A stretch of DNA of 64,000 bases from Nemertoderma westbladi. Its lineage: Eukaryota; Xenacoelomorpha; Nemertodermatida; Nemertodermatidae. The stretch is taken from the NCBI GenBank assembly GCA_032718475.1, contig JAUCBJ010007243.1, positions 1 through 64,000 on the forward strand, given 5' to 3'. Shown one piece after another: positions 34,589 to 44,443 of this stretch. The notes beneath the pieces are model-generated. The model saw only the letters and a program-made list of their open reading frames with translations, was not told where the DNA came from and searched no databases. Position 1 is the first letter of the stretch. The number at the start of each line of letters is the position of its first letter. A program made the translations under genes and the position numbers.

Positions 34589-35432
34589 TTACAACAAAAA
34601 AAATGTCAAGTCTGTCGGCTTGACTTCTTGCTTGCCGTAGTTGCCAGATTCTTCGCGTGCCATCTCTAGCAGGCAGAGGCGGCCTATAGGACGGTTGAGT
34701 CTCTGGGGGACGAAGTTTAGCTTGCCTTTCTCCCTCATCACTACTAGATCCACTGATCTTACTAGGCCATCCGCGCTGATGTGTGTTTCTACTATGCGCG
34801 CTGTCTGCCAATATTTCCGTGGGAGATCAGGATCCACTACTAATACCATGTCTCCTACTCTGGCGTTGTCTTTCACGGAAAACCATTTGTTTCTGAGTTG
34901 TATGCTGGGAAGATAAAATCGCTCAAACTGGTTTGCGAATCAGTTTGACAGTAGTTGAGTCATCTTCCAGGTCTGTCGCAATAACTCGTCACCGTCGTCA
35001 GGTGTTGAGACTGGTAACAGCACTACTTTCTTTTTCATCAGAAAGTGGGCTGGTGTGAGGGCCTCTAGCGCTTTGGGGCTGGCCGAAACGGGCATGAGGG
35101 GTCGACTATTCTGGTAAGCAGTGACTTCCTCTAAGATAGTACGGAGTATCTCGTCTGTTAGGTAAGCCTTGCAGGGTAGTATGTGATGAAAAGCTACCTT
35201 TACGCTACGAATTAATCTCTCCCAGCTCCCGCCCCACCAGGGTGCATTTGCGGCATTAAAGGTCCAGCTGGAAGCGGAAACCTTCAACAGTTCATCAACT
35301 TGATCCTGGTTCCACTGTTCTATAGCGCGTGCTATCTCGTTGTTTGCTCCTATAAAGTCCGTTCCTTTATCTGACTTTATTGTATTGCTGGTGCCGTATC
35401 GACTGATTTGTCTACGTAAGCACAGGTTTAAA
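34589..35432 (-). pseudogene. BEL/Pao retrotransposon fragment: integrase end plus DUF5641-type domain
   Basis: The minus strand reads from about 35432: SDKGTDFIGANNEI (integrase catalytic aspartate region), then NAPWWGGSWERLIRSVK and EALTPAHFL (35287-34940), and after a frameshift near 34935 the C-terminal domain KDNARVGDMVLVVDPDLPRK and RLNRPIGRLCLLE (34876-34589). This order is diagnostic of BEL/Pao pol. The RT and gag are missing: the fragment is cut at about 35432, where the GTTCTAGAAC repeat family begins. It cannot be functional. Confidence 0.9.
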
Positions 35433-35773
35433 ATGTTAGCTAGGGCTAGCTATAGATATAACTATAGACTATAGGCTATAGCTATAGGCCTAGATATAAA
35501 TTACTAGCTATAATTGTAAATTATTACTTGAGTACATAAAATTACTAGATATATGTTACCTGTAATTATACAAAAAAATTGTTAAAAAAAAACAAAAAAA
35601 TACAATTTTTTAAAAATGTTCTAGAACAAAAAATTATATGTTCTAGAACATTATTTAATAAAAAATTAATTCGAAATATCCTAGAATACTTCCACTAACA
35701 TTAAAAAGGAAGTAGCTAGTAGACTAAACACATTTTAGAGCAAACTGAAAATGTTGGCACATACGGAACTCTA
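35433..35773 (+). mobile_element. copy of the GTTCTAGAAC-rich dispersed repeat
   Basis: From GTTAGCTAGGGCTAGC to GAAAATGTTGGCACATACGG this matches, in inverted orientation, 42107-42450, and in direct orientation parts of 22847-23240. GTTCTAGAAC words lie at about 35619 and 35640. Confidence 0.8.
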
Positions 35774-36158
35774 GCCGTTATAAATAGTATTAAATTTTAT
35801 TAACAAAAAATTTCGAAAAGTTGTCGGATACTTTTATGCAGGGTGGCTATGTAGACACCCACAGAAAGTTTCAGACTAATTGCTCAAAAATTGTAGAAGA
35901 AAGTAGGGTTTTGAAGTTTACAATTTCATGAAAAAAATATTTGGAGATAATCGACCTTTCATTATACATACAGTAGTAATAGTAATTTCAATAGGATTCC
36001 CTAAATGGAAATTGTTATATCTTAAAAACTAAAAGAGCTATTAAATAGCGATTTTCAGATTTGGAAACACCATTCAATGGTTCATTATAAATGATAAAAA
36101 AAAAATTTCGACATATCTTGGACCAAAATGGTGTACCCCCCCCCCCCCCCCCCCCCCC
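35774..36158. mobile_element. truncated copy of the TTAA/poly-G MITE
   Basis: This stretch is an inverted, clearly homologous copy of 56687-57055. Its right end is AAAATGGTGTAC plus 23 C (36136-36158) followed by TTAA (36159-36162), matching the intact copy at 56687-57412. The other terminus is missing. Confidence 0.8.
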
Positions 36159-36774
36159 TTAACTTAGGCCTACTACTATGTTAAATTATTAGTTGTCGGC
36201 TTAGGCTAGCCCTGATCTTATTAGAAATAAATATTTAATTTCGCGACAATTTTATTCAATAATTTCGGAAATTTTCTTATAGAAAAGCAACGCCTGGCTA
36301 ATTTTATCTAAAATTTGGTACCCGCTGTTATTTTTTTGTGCTCTTTATATTTTCGACTGTGTTCGATTGTGTTCGGCAGTTTTTGGAGTGTGTTCGGGTG
36401 TGTTCTACTGTGTTCGCTTGTGTTCTGTAAGAAGATCTATCCACATTTTTATAACATAAATCATTGTTACCGTGCAGAAGAAAATGTAAACTGTTATACA
36501 GTAATATCATCAATATTTTTGGTCATTAATATATTCTGCAATAGTTTAGACCTGAAATATCAATGTTCTCACATTTTTTTATTATTACTAAAAGATACTG
36601 TAGCTATTAAAAAAACACCAGCTATCATAAAAAACATATATACTAATGTTCTATAACACAAAAAATGCAGTATTTTTAGAAATTAAACAAAAAATGTAGG
36701 GCCTAATATATAATAAATCATGTATCAAAAATTAAAACAAAAAATTACTAGCTAGTCGATTAGCTAATGTTCTC
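36159..36774. other. AT-rich spacer with GTGTTC repeats
   Basis: Redundant TGTGTTCG/TGTGTTCT words lie at about 36355-36430. No gene. The right part belongs to the CTAGCTAG-rich repeat into which the copia element inserted. Confidence 0.5.
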
Positions 36775-36779
36775 AGTTG

Positions 36780-36840
36780 TGTTATTTCAGTAATTCGTAT
36801 AATATTCTGATAATAACATGACTACAGGTATAGTAAATCA
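36780..36840 (-). repeat. copia 3' LTR, 61 bp
   Basis: Begins TGTTATTTCAGTAATTCGTA and ends GTAAATCA on the plus strand, identical to 42032-42092. Preceded by AGTTG. Confidence 0.88.
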
Positions 36841-37060
36841 CATGCAGAGAGAACAACATAACGATACCGGTAGGTATATAACACAGTAGAGATAGATCCC
36901 AGTGCAAACGGTAGTTGCATTTAATAACAATATCGTACCAATTTATTTTTTTTTTATTTTTTTATTTTTTTAACTCCTATATTTGATTACTTTCAATTTG
37001 ATAGGGATCTGATTTATCCGATGCAGTTTATTCCGATACATTTCTTAAAGGTAGTGCTAT

Positions 37061-38986
37061 TTAATGCTTCCACAAATCAGTTAAAAGTTCAATAAAGACA
37101 CGTGGGTCACTCAAGATCCGAGAAAGAATAGCAGATGCGGAACTCTTGGCTTTCGTTAGGGTATCTGCCAGCTGTAGTTTAGTAGGAACCCATTTAAGTA
37201 GTTGAATATCTCCAATACGTTCTTTAATAAATGCAAAATCAATTGCAAGTCGCTTCTCTTGAGGAATTTTTCCACTGACAAGGTCGTAAACCAACCCTTG
37301 ATGGTCACAATAGTAGTAGACGTTTTTAACTTCAAGTTTTGTGATATTCTCAATGAGTATCTTGATATATTGCCCAATATCAACACCCTCGACTAATGCA
37401 TATGTTTCAGATGACAGTGTACTCTTCGTCACTCTCCTGGAGCAACGGCTAGACCAATAAACTAAGAATTGTCCCCAAAATACATAAACTGCCAATCGTG
37501 AAGGATTTCCGAATGCTGCATCAGTAAATACATGAAGATCAGGAAATTCATGCTCAACGCCAACAGATTCTGACGACACGGGTAGAAATTTCAATGTAAA
37601 GGATTCCATTTGACTTCGTCTCACTTGTTTATTCAAGAGTTGAATATCGCTTGTTGTTGGCTTCGAGACTTGTGAGAGCGAGCCGATTTGAAATGCCAAG
37701 TCAGGGCGACTATTTGAGACAATCCACATAAATTTTCCTAATAATGCACGAAACATATATTCTAAGTCGTCATCTGTTGCCAAATCGATTTCGTTGAGAG
37801 TTCGAATGTACTGGGTTTGAGACAATTCAAAACCACCATAGTCTAACTTTCGAATATGTACTCCAAGAAATTTAGTCCAACTGCTGCCAATCTGAACAAT
37901 TTTACCAACTTTTAGCAATGTCTGCAGACCATCACAAACTTTAATCACTGATGATGGTAATCCAGCAACTAGAATATCATCCACATGTGTGGTAATAATA
38001 CCACACAAATTTCCTTCCTCGTTATATGTCATGTACATGGCTGGATCAAAGAAACTTTGAATGTTTCCCAGTTGACATAGATTGTCTTGAAGTTTCAAGA
38101 ACCATTCTCGTGAAGCATCGGAAAGGCCGTAGACAGCCTTCTTTAATTTCCAGAATCGAGGAGCATCAACGTTCTGAAACTCAACAGGTGGTTTAACATA
38201 TACAGATCTATCTCTTGACAAATTACCACTTTGTAAGAAGGCAGTTTTTATATCAACAGCCCATATATACCAGTCAAATATGGTTGCCAAGGATAACAAT
38301 ATTCTCACTGAGAGACGGTCACAAGTTGGTGAGAACGATAAAGGGGTTTCTTTGTCTTCAAAGCCCCTTTTAATAATTTTTTCATGCCCAATTTCTTTTT
38401 CAGTAATCACCCATCTAGTACTCATCAAGTTTGCATTTTGCGGTAACTCTTCTATTTCTTCAAACACATCATTCTCTCGCCAATTTTTAATCTCAGTTTC
38501 TTTAGCCGTTTGAATATCACCGAGTCCATTCAAAGATGCTGTGTAACCAAAATACTCTGGTAGTTTATTTTCCCGCCTAGGATAACGGTATGTTTTAGGT
38601 TCTTCCTCGCGATCACCGTCAGTAAATTCTTGATTCGTAGTGCTTGTATTAGTATCTTCACTACTGCCATCACATTCCTTAGTCACATCGTTTGAAGTTG
38701 TCTTTGGCGACAGATCTCCAGTTTGATCAAGGCTAGATCCGTTATTAGCGGGATCAGAAATATTTGAGCCATTGTTTGAGTAAGATTCGACATCATGGGT
38801 AACAGGATTGGAGTCATTATTATTGCAAAAAGTAGAAATATTTTCCTGAACTGCAACATTATCATCATCGCATAGTTTGACACGTGATCTGTGTATTCGG
38901 AGGTATCTCGACCCATGGGATACAAGTACTTCAGGTCCATCTAGCGCTACAACTTTAGCTGGTCCATGCCAACTTTTAGAAATCAT
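37061..38986 (-). pseudogene. copia pol, C-terminal part: integrase tail, reverse transcriptase, RNase H
   Basis: A 641-codon frame. An integrase C-terminal segment (KSWHGPAKVVALDGPEVLV, first 40 residues) and a low-complexity Asn/Ser-rich linker precede the copia RT: DIKTAFLQSG, KKAVYGLSDASREWF and the active site THVDDILVAG (HVDD in place of the commoner YVDD). RNase H follows with VFTDAAFG, SSETYALVEG and LADTLTKAK. It has no separate gag or start of its own; it is severed from the upstream frame by a stop codon and a 32-bp duplication, so it is the downstream half of a broken gag-pol. Confidence 0.92.
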
Positions 38987-39045
38987 AACATAATAATAGA
39001 CTAATGAACCAATTGAAATATTTTTACTGGATGGTCAAACATTCT

Positions 39046-41451
39046 TCAGAAGAGAACGGCGAATGCGATCAGAAGTATCAGCTTTTGTAAACGAATGTGA
39101 TCAGAAGTATCAGCTTTTGTAAATTCTTCACGGACCTGATTCAATAATTTAATGTGGTTGGTTACAGGCTGACTAATAGACATTACATTATCTATTGCAC
39201 TGATGTTATCTGTCAAAAATCCACTGATGTTGGGTCCTCTACCCCACATGATTTGATGAGGTGAAAAGCCTAAATGATTGGGCCATGCATTCTTAATAAA
39301 TGCAGCCATTCTCAATATCTTATTATCACTATAGTCGGGATGGTCAGATTTTATTCGACTGTAGATTTCCTTAATAAGTCCATTATGTCGTTCTGTGATA
39401 CCATTACTGAATGGTGCATATGGTGCAGTAACATTGTGGGATACATTCAATTTGTTACACAACTCTGTAAAACTGATAGCTGAGAACTCACCACCATTAT
39501 CAGTTAGTACAGCTTTATTAGGTGGTCCTAATAGATCACACCAACTGTCTAACAAAGCCCGTTGTACACTCATTGATGTTTTATCTGGTAAAGTAGAAAT
39601 TATACTAAAACGAGAAAATAGATTAATGATTTGAAGTACAGGAATGTTACCATTTGTGAAAAAGATATCCAACCCAATAATGTCATTACATGTTGAGGAA
39701 AGAGGCAGTGAAACGATTGGTTTGGATGGCTGTCTCTTGGACAACTGACAATCTGAGCAGTTGTCTGAGACTTTATTGATGATTTCATGCACATCTTCAC
39801 TTACAACTATGCCGGAGTCCTTGATTAATTTGATAAGGGTCTGTTTTGACGGGTGTGCAAATTGTTTATGAATTTTTATGATGTCATCCCTAGACATGCC
39901 TGTTTTTGAGATCAGAACAGATTCTTTTTGAACTAAGGTTGGTTTGGACTCGTTTTTTGTTATAAGTGTAGGATATGCTTCGTCATTCATTAGCTCCTTT
40001 TCTGCTGTCTCCTGGCCAATAGGAACCAGTGGAATTGCGCAATGTCCAGACTTCAATTCTACCAACTTTACATGAGCACCTTTCACCGTTGCAGTGTTAG
40101 CCGAAATATCAAGCAGAATCTCTAGTTTTGCCATTGTTGGGCGTGATAGTAGCAAAGGTAATGAAGAGCCCTCTATGATATCTACAGCAACTTTATAGAT
40201 AACTGAACCAAGAGGAAGGTGGAGTATATAATTCTTCTGAGCTGATTTTCTTTCTCCACCCCCAAAGACATATATTGAATGACTTACAGTGTATGTCAGC
40301 TGTTGTGGAAACACTTGTTTGTACTGGTTTAGCCACTGACTACCAGCAACAGTTTTAGTACATGCTGTGTCCAATATAGCATGTACTCCAGTAAAATCAG
40401 ATATTGAATTAGGTCTAGATCTTGTACATGTGTAAGTTCCATTAATTTTGTTTTCATCCAGCTTTACTGTTAAAGCGCAGTTGTCAATGCTATCATTATG
40501 ATGCTTTAAATAGAACACATTATCATCTTTACTATGTTCTCTATCAACAATATCTGACGCTTCCTGGTCTATATCATCATGGGGGCAAACTTCTGATGTG
40601 TGAAGGACTGACTCACAAATATGACATTGTGATCTATGTGGACAGTCACGTTGAAAGTGACACTTTGAATCACAAACTCTGCACCGATTGAATTCACTTG
40701 GTCCAGATTTGAAAGTTACTTTGGATGTACCGCCACTTCCATGACTATAATGTTCAGTAGTCGTACTGGTACCACTGTTATTACCAGATTTATTGTTACT
40801 AAATTTGTTAGATTTATGTTTGAATGAACGGTATTTTGCTGCTGATGCAACCATAGCAAGTTCAGTTTTAATCTCTGTAACACCATTTTGGGCCGATGAC
40901 ATGCCAGAACCAATATCTGACATTATGCGTAGTAGATGGCGTTTCATATCGTTAACCTCTAGTTTGGCTGTTGCAAGAATCATTTTTCGTTCAGTAGCAT
41001 CTAAGTTTGCTTTATGTAACATCTCTGCAGCTAATATAGTGTCGTTAAAATTTAAATTGAATTCTTTAAGAAGTGAAATATAACTTTCAAATTTAATGAT
41101 GAACTGGCGTATATTTTCAGTAGATTGGCGTTCAAAGTATCTAAACTTTACAAAATTAGTGTAAGCATCTTCATCGTGATCTTTAAGAAAAGTAGTGTCT
41201 AATGATTGAATAAGAATATCGACACCATCATCTTCTGCCAAGGACTCAATATCCAAATCTAGCGCTTTGTCCTTTGCAATGTTACGAAGTGACAATATAA
41301 TATTAGCAGCACGTTTGTTCTTAGGAACCTCTGTAACAGTCTGCCACACCACAATTTCTTTCTTCCAGCGACGGTAGTTGGAATCAGATAGAGATGGATC
41401 GAATATTGGTGGAGAAACTCGGTAGTGATTGTGATTAGAATTGTCGGACAT
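39046..41451 (-). CDS. copia gag, protease and integrase (N-terminal part of gag-pol)
   Basis: 801 codons starting at the ATG 41449-41451. A copia-type gag (about 1-250) is followed by two CCHC knuckles (257-270 and 276-289), an aspartic protease with DTAC (361-364), and integrase with the HHCC zinc region (about 528-568) and catalytic D595, D651 and E687 (LDIFF, LTDNGGEF, GITERHNG). The last residues are out of the original frame because of the tandem duplication at 39060-39123, so pol downstream would not be made from this message without rescue. Confidence 0.9.
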   Translation of the reverse strand: MSDNSNHNHYRVSPPIFDPSLSDSNYRRWKKEIVVWQTVTEVPKNKRAANIILSLRNIAKDKALDLDIESLAEDDGVDILIQSLDTTFLKDHDEDAYTNFVKFRYFERQSTENIRQFIIKFESYISLLKEFNLNFNDTILAAEMLHKANLDATERKMILATAKLEVNDMKRHLLRIMSDIGSGMSSAQNGVTEIKTELAMVASAAKYRSFKHKSNKFSNNKSGNNSGTSTTTEHYSHGSGGTSKVTFKSGPSEFNRCRVCDSKCHFQRDCPHRSQCHICESVLHTSEVCPHDDIDQEASDIVDREHSKDDNVFYLKHHNDSIDNCALTVKLDENKINGTYTCTRSRPNSISDFTGVHAILDTACTKTVAGSQWLNQYKQVFPQQLTYTVSHSIYVFGGGERKSAQKNYILHLPLGSVIYKVAVDIIEGSSLPLLLSRPTMAKLEILLDISANTATVKGAHVKLVELKSGHCAIPLVPIGQETAEKELMNDEAYPTLITKNESKPTLVQKESVLISKTGMSRDDIIKIHKQFAHPSKQTLIKLIKDSGIVVSEDVHEIINKVSDNCSDCQLSKRQPSKPIVSLPLSSTCNDIIGLDIFFTNGNIPVLQIINLFSRFSIISTLPDKTSMSVQRALLDSWCDLLGPPNKAVLTDNGGEFSAISFTELCNKLNVSHNVTAPYAPFSNGITERHNGLIKEIYSRIKSDHPDYSDNKILRMAAFIKNAWPNHLGFSPHQIMWGRGPNISGFLTDNISAIDNVMSISQPVTNHIKLLNQVREEFTKADTSDHIRLQKLILLIAFAVLF
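39060..39123. repeat. 32-bp tandem duplication that breaks copia pol
   Basis: Two 32-bp copies (39060-39091 and 39092-39123) starting CGAATGCGATC and CGAATGTGATC, one mismatch apart. Thirty-two is not a multiple of three, so it shifts the frame near the integrase end. A separate in-frame TGA lies just beyond. Confidence 0.93.
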
Positions 41452-42017
41452 TATGTTTATTGCTTACAAACAGTTAACGGGATTGAGTATATCGAGTTTT
41501 AGACTGTAATACTGTAGGTACTGTCGTAAGGCTTCTCTATATTATCGGTAGCCTTATGTAGGTCTTGTTACCGGTAAAATATCAGAAGTAGTGCAGAAGG
41601 AAGACTGTCATAAGGTTTCTCTATTATCGGATTATCTGTAGCCTTATGTAGGTCTTGTTACCGGTAAAATATCAGAAGTAGTGCAGAAGGAAGACTGTTG
41701 TAAGGCTTCTCTATTATCGGATTATCGGTAGCCTTATGTAGGTCTTGTTACCGGTAAAATATCAGAAGTAACGCAGAAGGAAGGCAATAGCCGGACAGTT
41801 TAATCGAGGATTAGACAGTCAGTAGGTACCGGTACCTACCGGAAGTTCTGTAGTACAGCAACAAAAGCTGGATAGCGCCATCACGCAATACTGCAATAGA
41901 AGATGCAGGAAACTTGCGCCATCACGCGAGCGAGAATGTATGAAAGTGCCATCACACTCTCAACATAAATCAGTGCCATCACACTGTGTAGTGCCATCAC
42001 ACTATGAGATCGATGAA
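41452..42017 (-). repeat. copia 5' leader with two kinds of internal tandem repeats
   Basis: Three units of about 84-90 bp, each with CTTATGTAGGTCTTGTTACC, lie at about 41520-41790. Nearer the primer-binding site the word GTGCCATCAC or CGCCATCACG recurs six times (41874-42000). Repeats in the untranslated leader may be packaging or promoter elements; that role is not shown. Confidence 0.75.
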
Positions 42018-42031
42018 GCTCTGCTACCATT

Positions 42032-42092
42032 TGTTATTTCAGTAATTCGTATAATATTCTGATAATAACATGACTACAGGTATAGTAAATCA
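42032..42092 (-). repeat. copia 5' LTR, 61 bp
   Basis: Identical to 36780-36840 and followed on the plus strand by AGTTG. Its inner edge adjoins the primer-binding site at 42018-42029. Confidence 0.88.
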
Positions 42093-42106
42093 AGTTGCAT
42101 GTTCTC

Positions 42107-42870
42107 AACATTTTCAGTTTGCTCTAAAATGTGTTTAGTTTACTAGCTACTACTTTTTAATGTTAGTGTGAAGTATTCTAGGATATTTCGAATTATTTTT
42201 TTATTAAATAATGTTCTAGAACATATAATTTTTTGTTCTAGAACATTTTTAAAAAATTGTATTTTTTTTGTTTTTTTTTAACAATTTTTTTGTATAATTA
42301 CCGGTAACATATATCTAGTAATTTTATGTACTCAAGTAATAATTTACAATTATAGCTAGTAATTTATATCTAGGCCTATAGTTATAGCCTATAATCTACT
42401 GTATAGTTATATATATAGCTAGCCCTAGCTAACATTTTAAAAAAATGTTCTGGAATGCTATCGTTAGGGTTAGTTGTTCTGTATTCCAATTTTTTTTAAT
42501 TAAACAATAATTTTAATAATTCTTTTTAAAAGAACAAATATTCTAGAATATTTTTTTTCGAAAATTTATAATAAAGATGATCTAGAACATTTGGTACATG
42601 TTTTAGAACATTTAATAAATGGTCTAGATCTCTTGTCAATAGAAAAAAGCAGGCAAAATTGCATAAACAATTTTAAAATTGAACAATTTTTTTAATAATT
42701 TTCTTTTTAAGAGTTAGTAATTTATTTTCTCGAAAATTCATAATTAAAATGTTCTAGAACATATTTTTTAAGTTCTAGAACACTCAATATACGTTCTAGA
42801 ACATTTATCAAGAGAAAAACCTGACAAAAAAGCATGAAAATTTGTTGAAAAAGAACAACGAAAATGTTGG
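42107..42870 (-). mobile_element. copy of the GTTCTAGAAC-rich repeat, interrupted at its end by an LTR element
   Basis: AACATTTTC (42109) to GAAAATGTT (42860) are inverted ends of this roughly 0.76-kb copy, which matches 22415-23230 in reverse. GTTCTAGAAC words lie at 42213, 42235, 42751, 42772 and 42793. The terminal GTTGG is the target of the LTR element, and the sequence continues at 50613 with CACATACGGAACTGTTCCC. Confidence 0.8.
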
Positions 42871-43455
42871 TGTGAGCGGATTCAATTCCGCCTCACTATC
42901 CCCATAAAGTTGGGAAGAGGCGCCCTTTTTCAGCAATATTGGAGATACGAGATTAATAACAATCAATCTCGTATCACACCCAATAACGGGACAACATACA
43001 CCCCAAGAGCCACACAAAGGGAGGTTAGAGGTCAAACCACCTCGAGAGGGCAGATAACCAACAGCGGGGGGGGGGGGGGGGGAAGCACTCCCACAGAGGT
43101 GAGAGGCGTGAAGTGGGTTATAGGCCAATGGGAGACTGGGAGAGCATCCGCTAAGTAATAAGGCCACAGTACCGTAAGGGTGATTAGATATATTATCAGT
43201 ATATTCACATACCAGTTTAGTTTACTCAGTCACTCAGTGCAGACCGGTGACATTTCGCACCGTCACCGTCACTACAGTACAACATATTATATTATCAGTT
43301 ATACTACCAATTTATATTCTGTCAACTGTGTTATCATATATTATCCGTTTATTCAATCTATAACAATATCAGAGCGATAACGACAAACTATCTTTCTCAA
43401 TTACACGGTGACGCGTAACTTAATAAACCGGTCGGGATCCCCTGATCCCGTCACA
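42871..43455 (+). repeat. 5' LTR, 585 bp
   Basis: Matches 50027-50607. Contains a 17-nt G run (43066-43082). Sequence directly inside (GTACGAAATCCCAGGG) lacks a standard TGG primer-binding site. Confidence 0.92.
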
Positions 43456-43516
43456 GTACGAAATCCCAGGGACCACTGTAAACTGTGACTGCCAGCCACC
43501 ACAGAAAGAAGTAAAG

Positions 43517-44443
43517 ATGAGCACAGAGCCCCGAGATTTAGAGGGAGAGAGGACACCGCCGCGGACCCCGGACGATACCAACGAAACGATCCGCGAGGCC
43601 GCGACGCGACGGTATCGACCTGCGACGCCGGATTCGCCGACGAGAGACGATCCGGCAGCCCAAGCGGAGGGCGGCCGTCTACTACAAGGAGGGGACGAGT
43701 CGACGCACGACGGCGGTCGAAGTACCGAAGTCGCCGGCCAGCCACAGGCCGAGGGCGACGGACGGCCCACCGGAACGGCGACGGTGGGGCCGCCGGTACG
43801 ACGCCGAACCAGGAGAGGAGGAGGAGATGTCGGCGACGAGGACGTCGGAACCAGCGATCGGCTTCGACGGGCCTACAACGCCACGAAGAAACAGCTCAAG
43901 GAGGCCAGAGAGGGAGCAAAGGTAGACCAGGGGAAGTTGAGCCAGCGACTAGGTGAGTCGAATAAACATTTCAGATACCTAGTTCGTTTCGGGCAGGGAG
44001 AACTGGCGAGTGAGAGAGCGAGGGGGGTCGCCACCGAACTATTCGAACTGTGGCGATCCGGGATTATGGAGCCCCAAGTAGTGTACGTAGGGCCGTATTT
44101 AGTGGATGCTAGGGGAATTAAGTTAGTGGGTTGGGCAGATCCGCACGAGGGCGAACCCGAGGTTAACCCCGAGGATTCGGTCTCGTCGGTTAGCGAGAAC
44201 CCCAGAAAGCGGGGGAAAGTTAGTAGGACAGAGAGGCGACGGGGGTCCGTCACGACCGATAAGTCCGCTACATCCTCCGCAAAAGCAAGAAGGGTGTTAG
44301 AGATAGATCTGGCGTGTCAATTAGACATGGTGGTGCTAGACCAGAAAGAATTAGAGAGGCAGTTGGATGAGGGAACTGCGTTGTTAGAGAAAGAGAGAGA
44401 GTTGGCGAGGGAGTGTAGAAGCAGAGGGTCGCGAGAAATTTAG
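43517..44443 (+). CDS. gag-like protein of the LTR element, unrecognised family
   Basis: 308 residues from the ATG at 43517. A Pro/Asp/Arg-rich N-terminus (1-110) precedes a charged helical region (about 112-150) and a small ordered-looking segment around FRYLVRFGQGELAS and VVYVGPYLVDARGIKLVGWA (about 150-210). A basic tail follows, then a predicted coiled coil (about 262-305, rich in L, E, R). There is no zinc knuckle or protease. The frame is GC-rich compared with the surroundings. Position right after the 5' LTR argues for gag. Confidence 0.6.
   Translation: MSTEPRDLEGERTPPRTPDDTNETIREAATRRYRPATPDSPTRDDPAAQAEGGRLLQGGDESTHDGGRSTEVAGQPQAEGDGRPTGTATVGPPVRRRTRRGGGDVGDEDVGTSDRLRRAYNATKKQLKEAREGAKVDQGKLSQRLGESNKHFRYLVRFGQGELASERARGVATELFELWRSGIMEPQVVYVGPYLVDARGIKLVGWADPHEGEPEVNPEDSVSSVSENPRKRGKVSRTERRRGSVTTDKSATSSAKARRVLEIDLACQLDMVVLDQKELERQLDEGTALLEKERELARECRSRGSREI

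Larger units (their letters stand above)
36780..42092 (-). mobile_element. Ty1/copia LTR retrotransposon with 61-bp LTRs
   Basis: Two identical 61-bp direct repeats (36780-36840 and 42032-42092; TG...CA on both strands) enclose gag-pol on the minus strand. AGTTG flanks both sides (36775-36779 and 42093-42097), the 5-bp target duplication. Inside the 5' LTR a sequence on the minus strand reads TGGTAGCAGAGC (42018-42029), an initiator-Met-type primer-binding site two bases from the LTR. Domain order is gag, protease, integrase, RT, RNase H, as in Pseudoviridae. I see no clear polypurine tract at the 3' side. Identical LTRs suggest a recent insertion, yet the coding region is broken. Confidence 0.93.

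Noticed and set aside
43456..43475. Primer-binding site of the 7.7-kb LTR element
   Set aside because: The sequence after the 5' LTR lacks TGG and matches no tRNA 3' end I can justify, so none is annotated.
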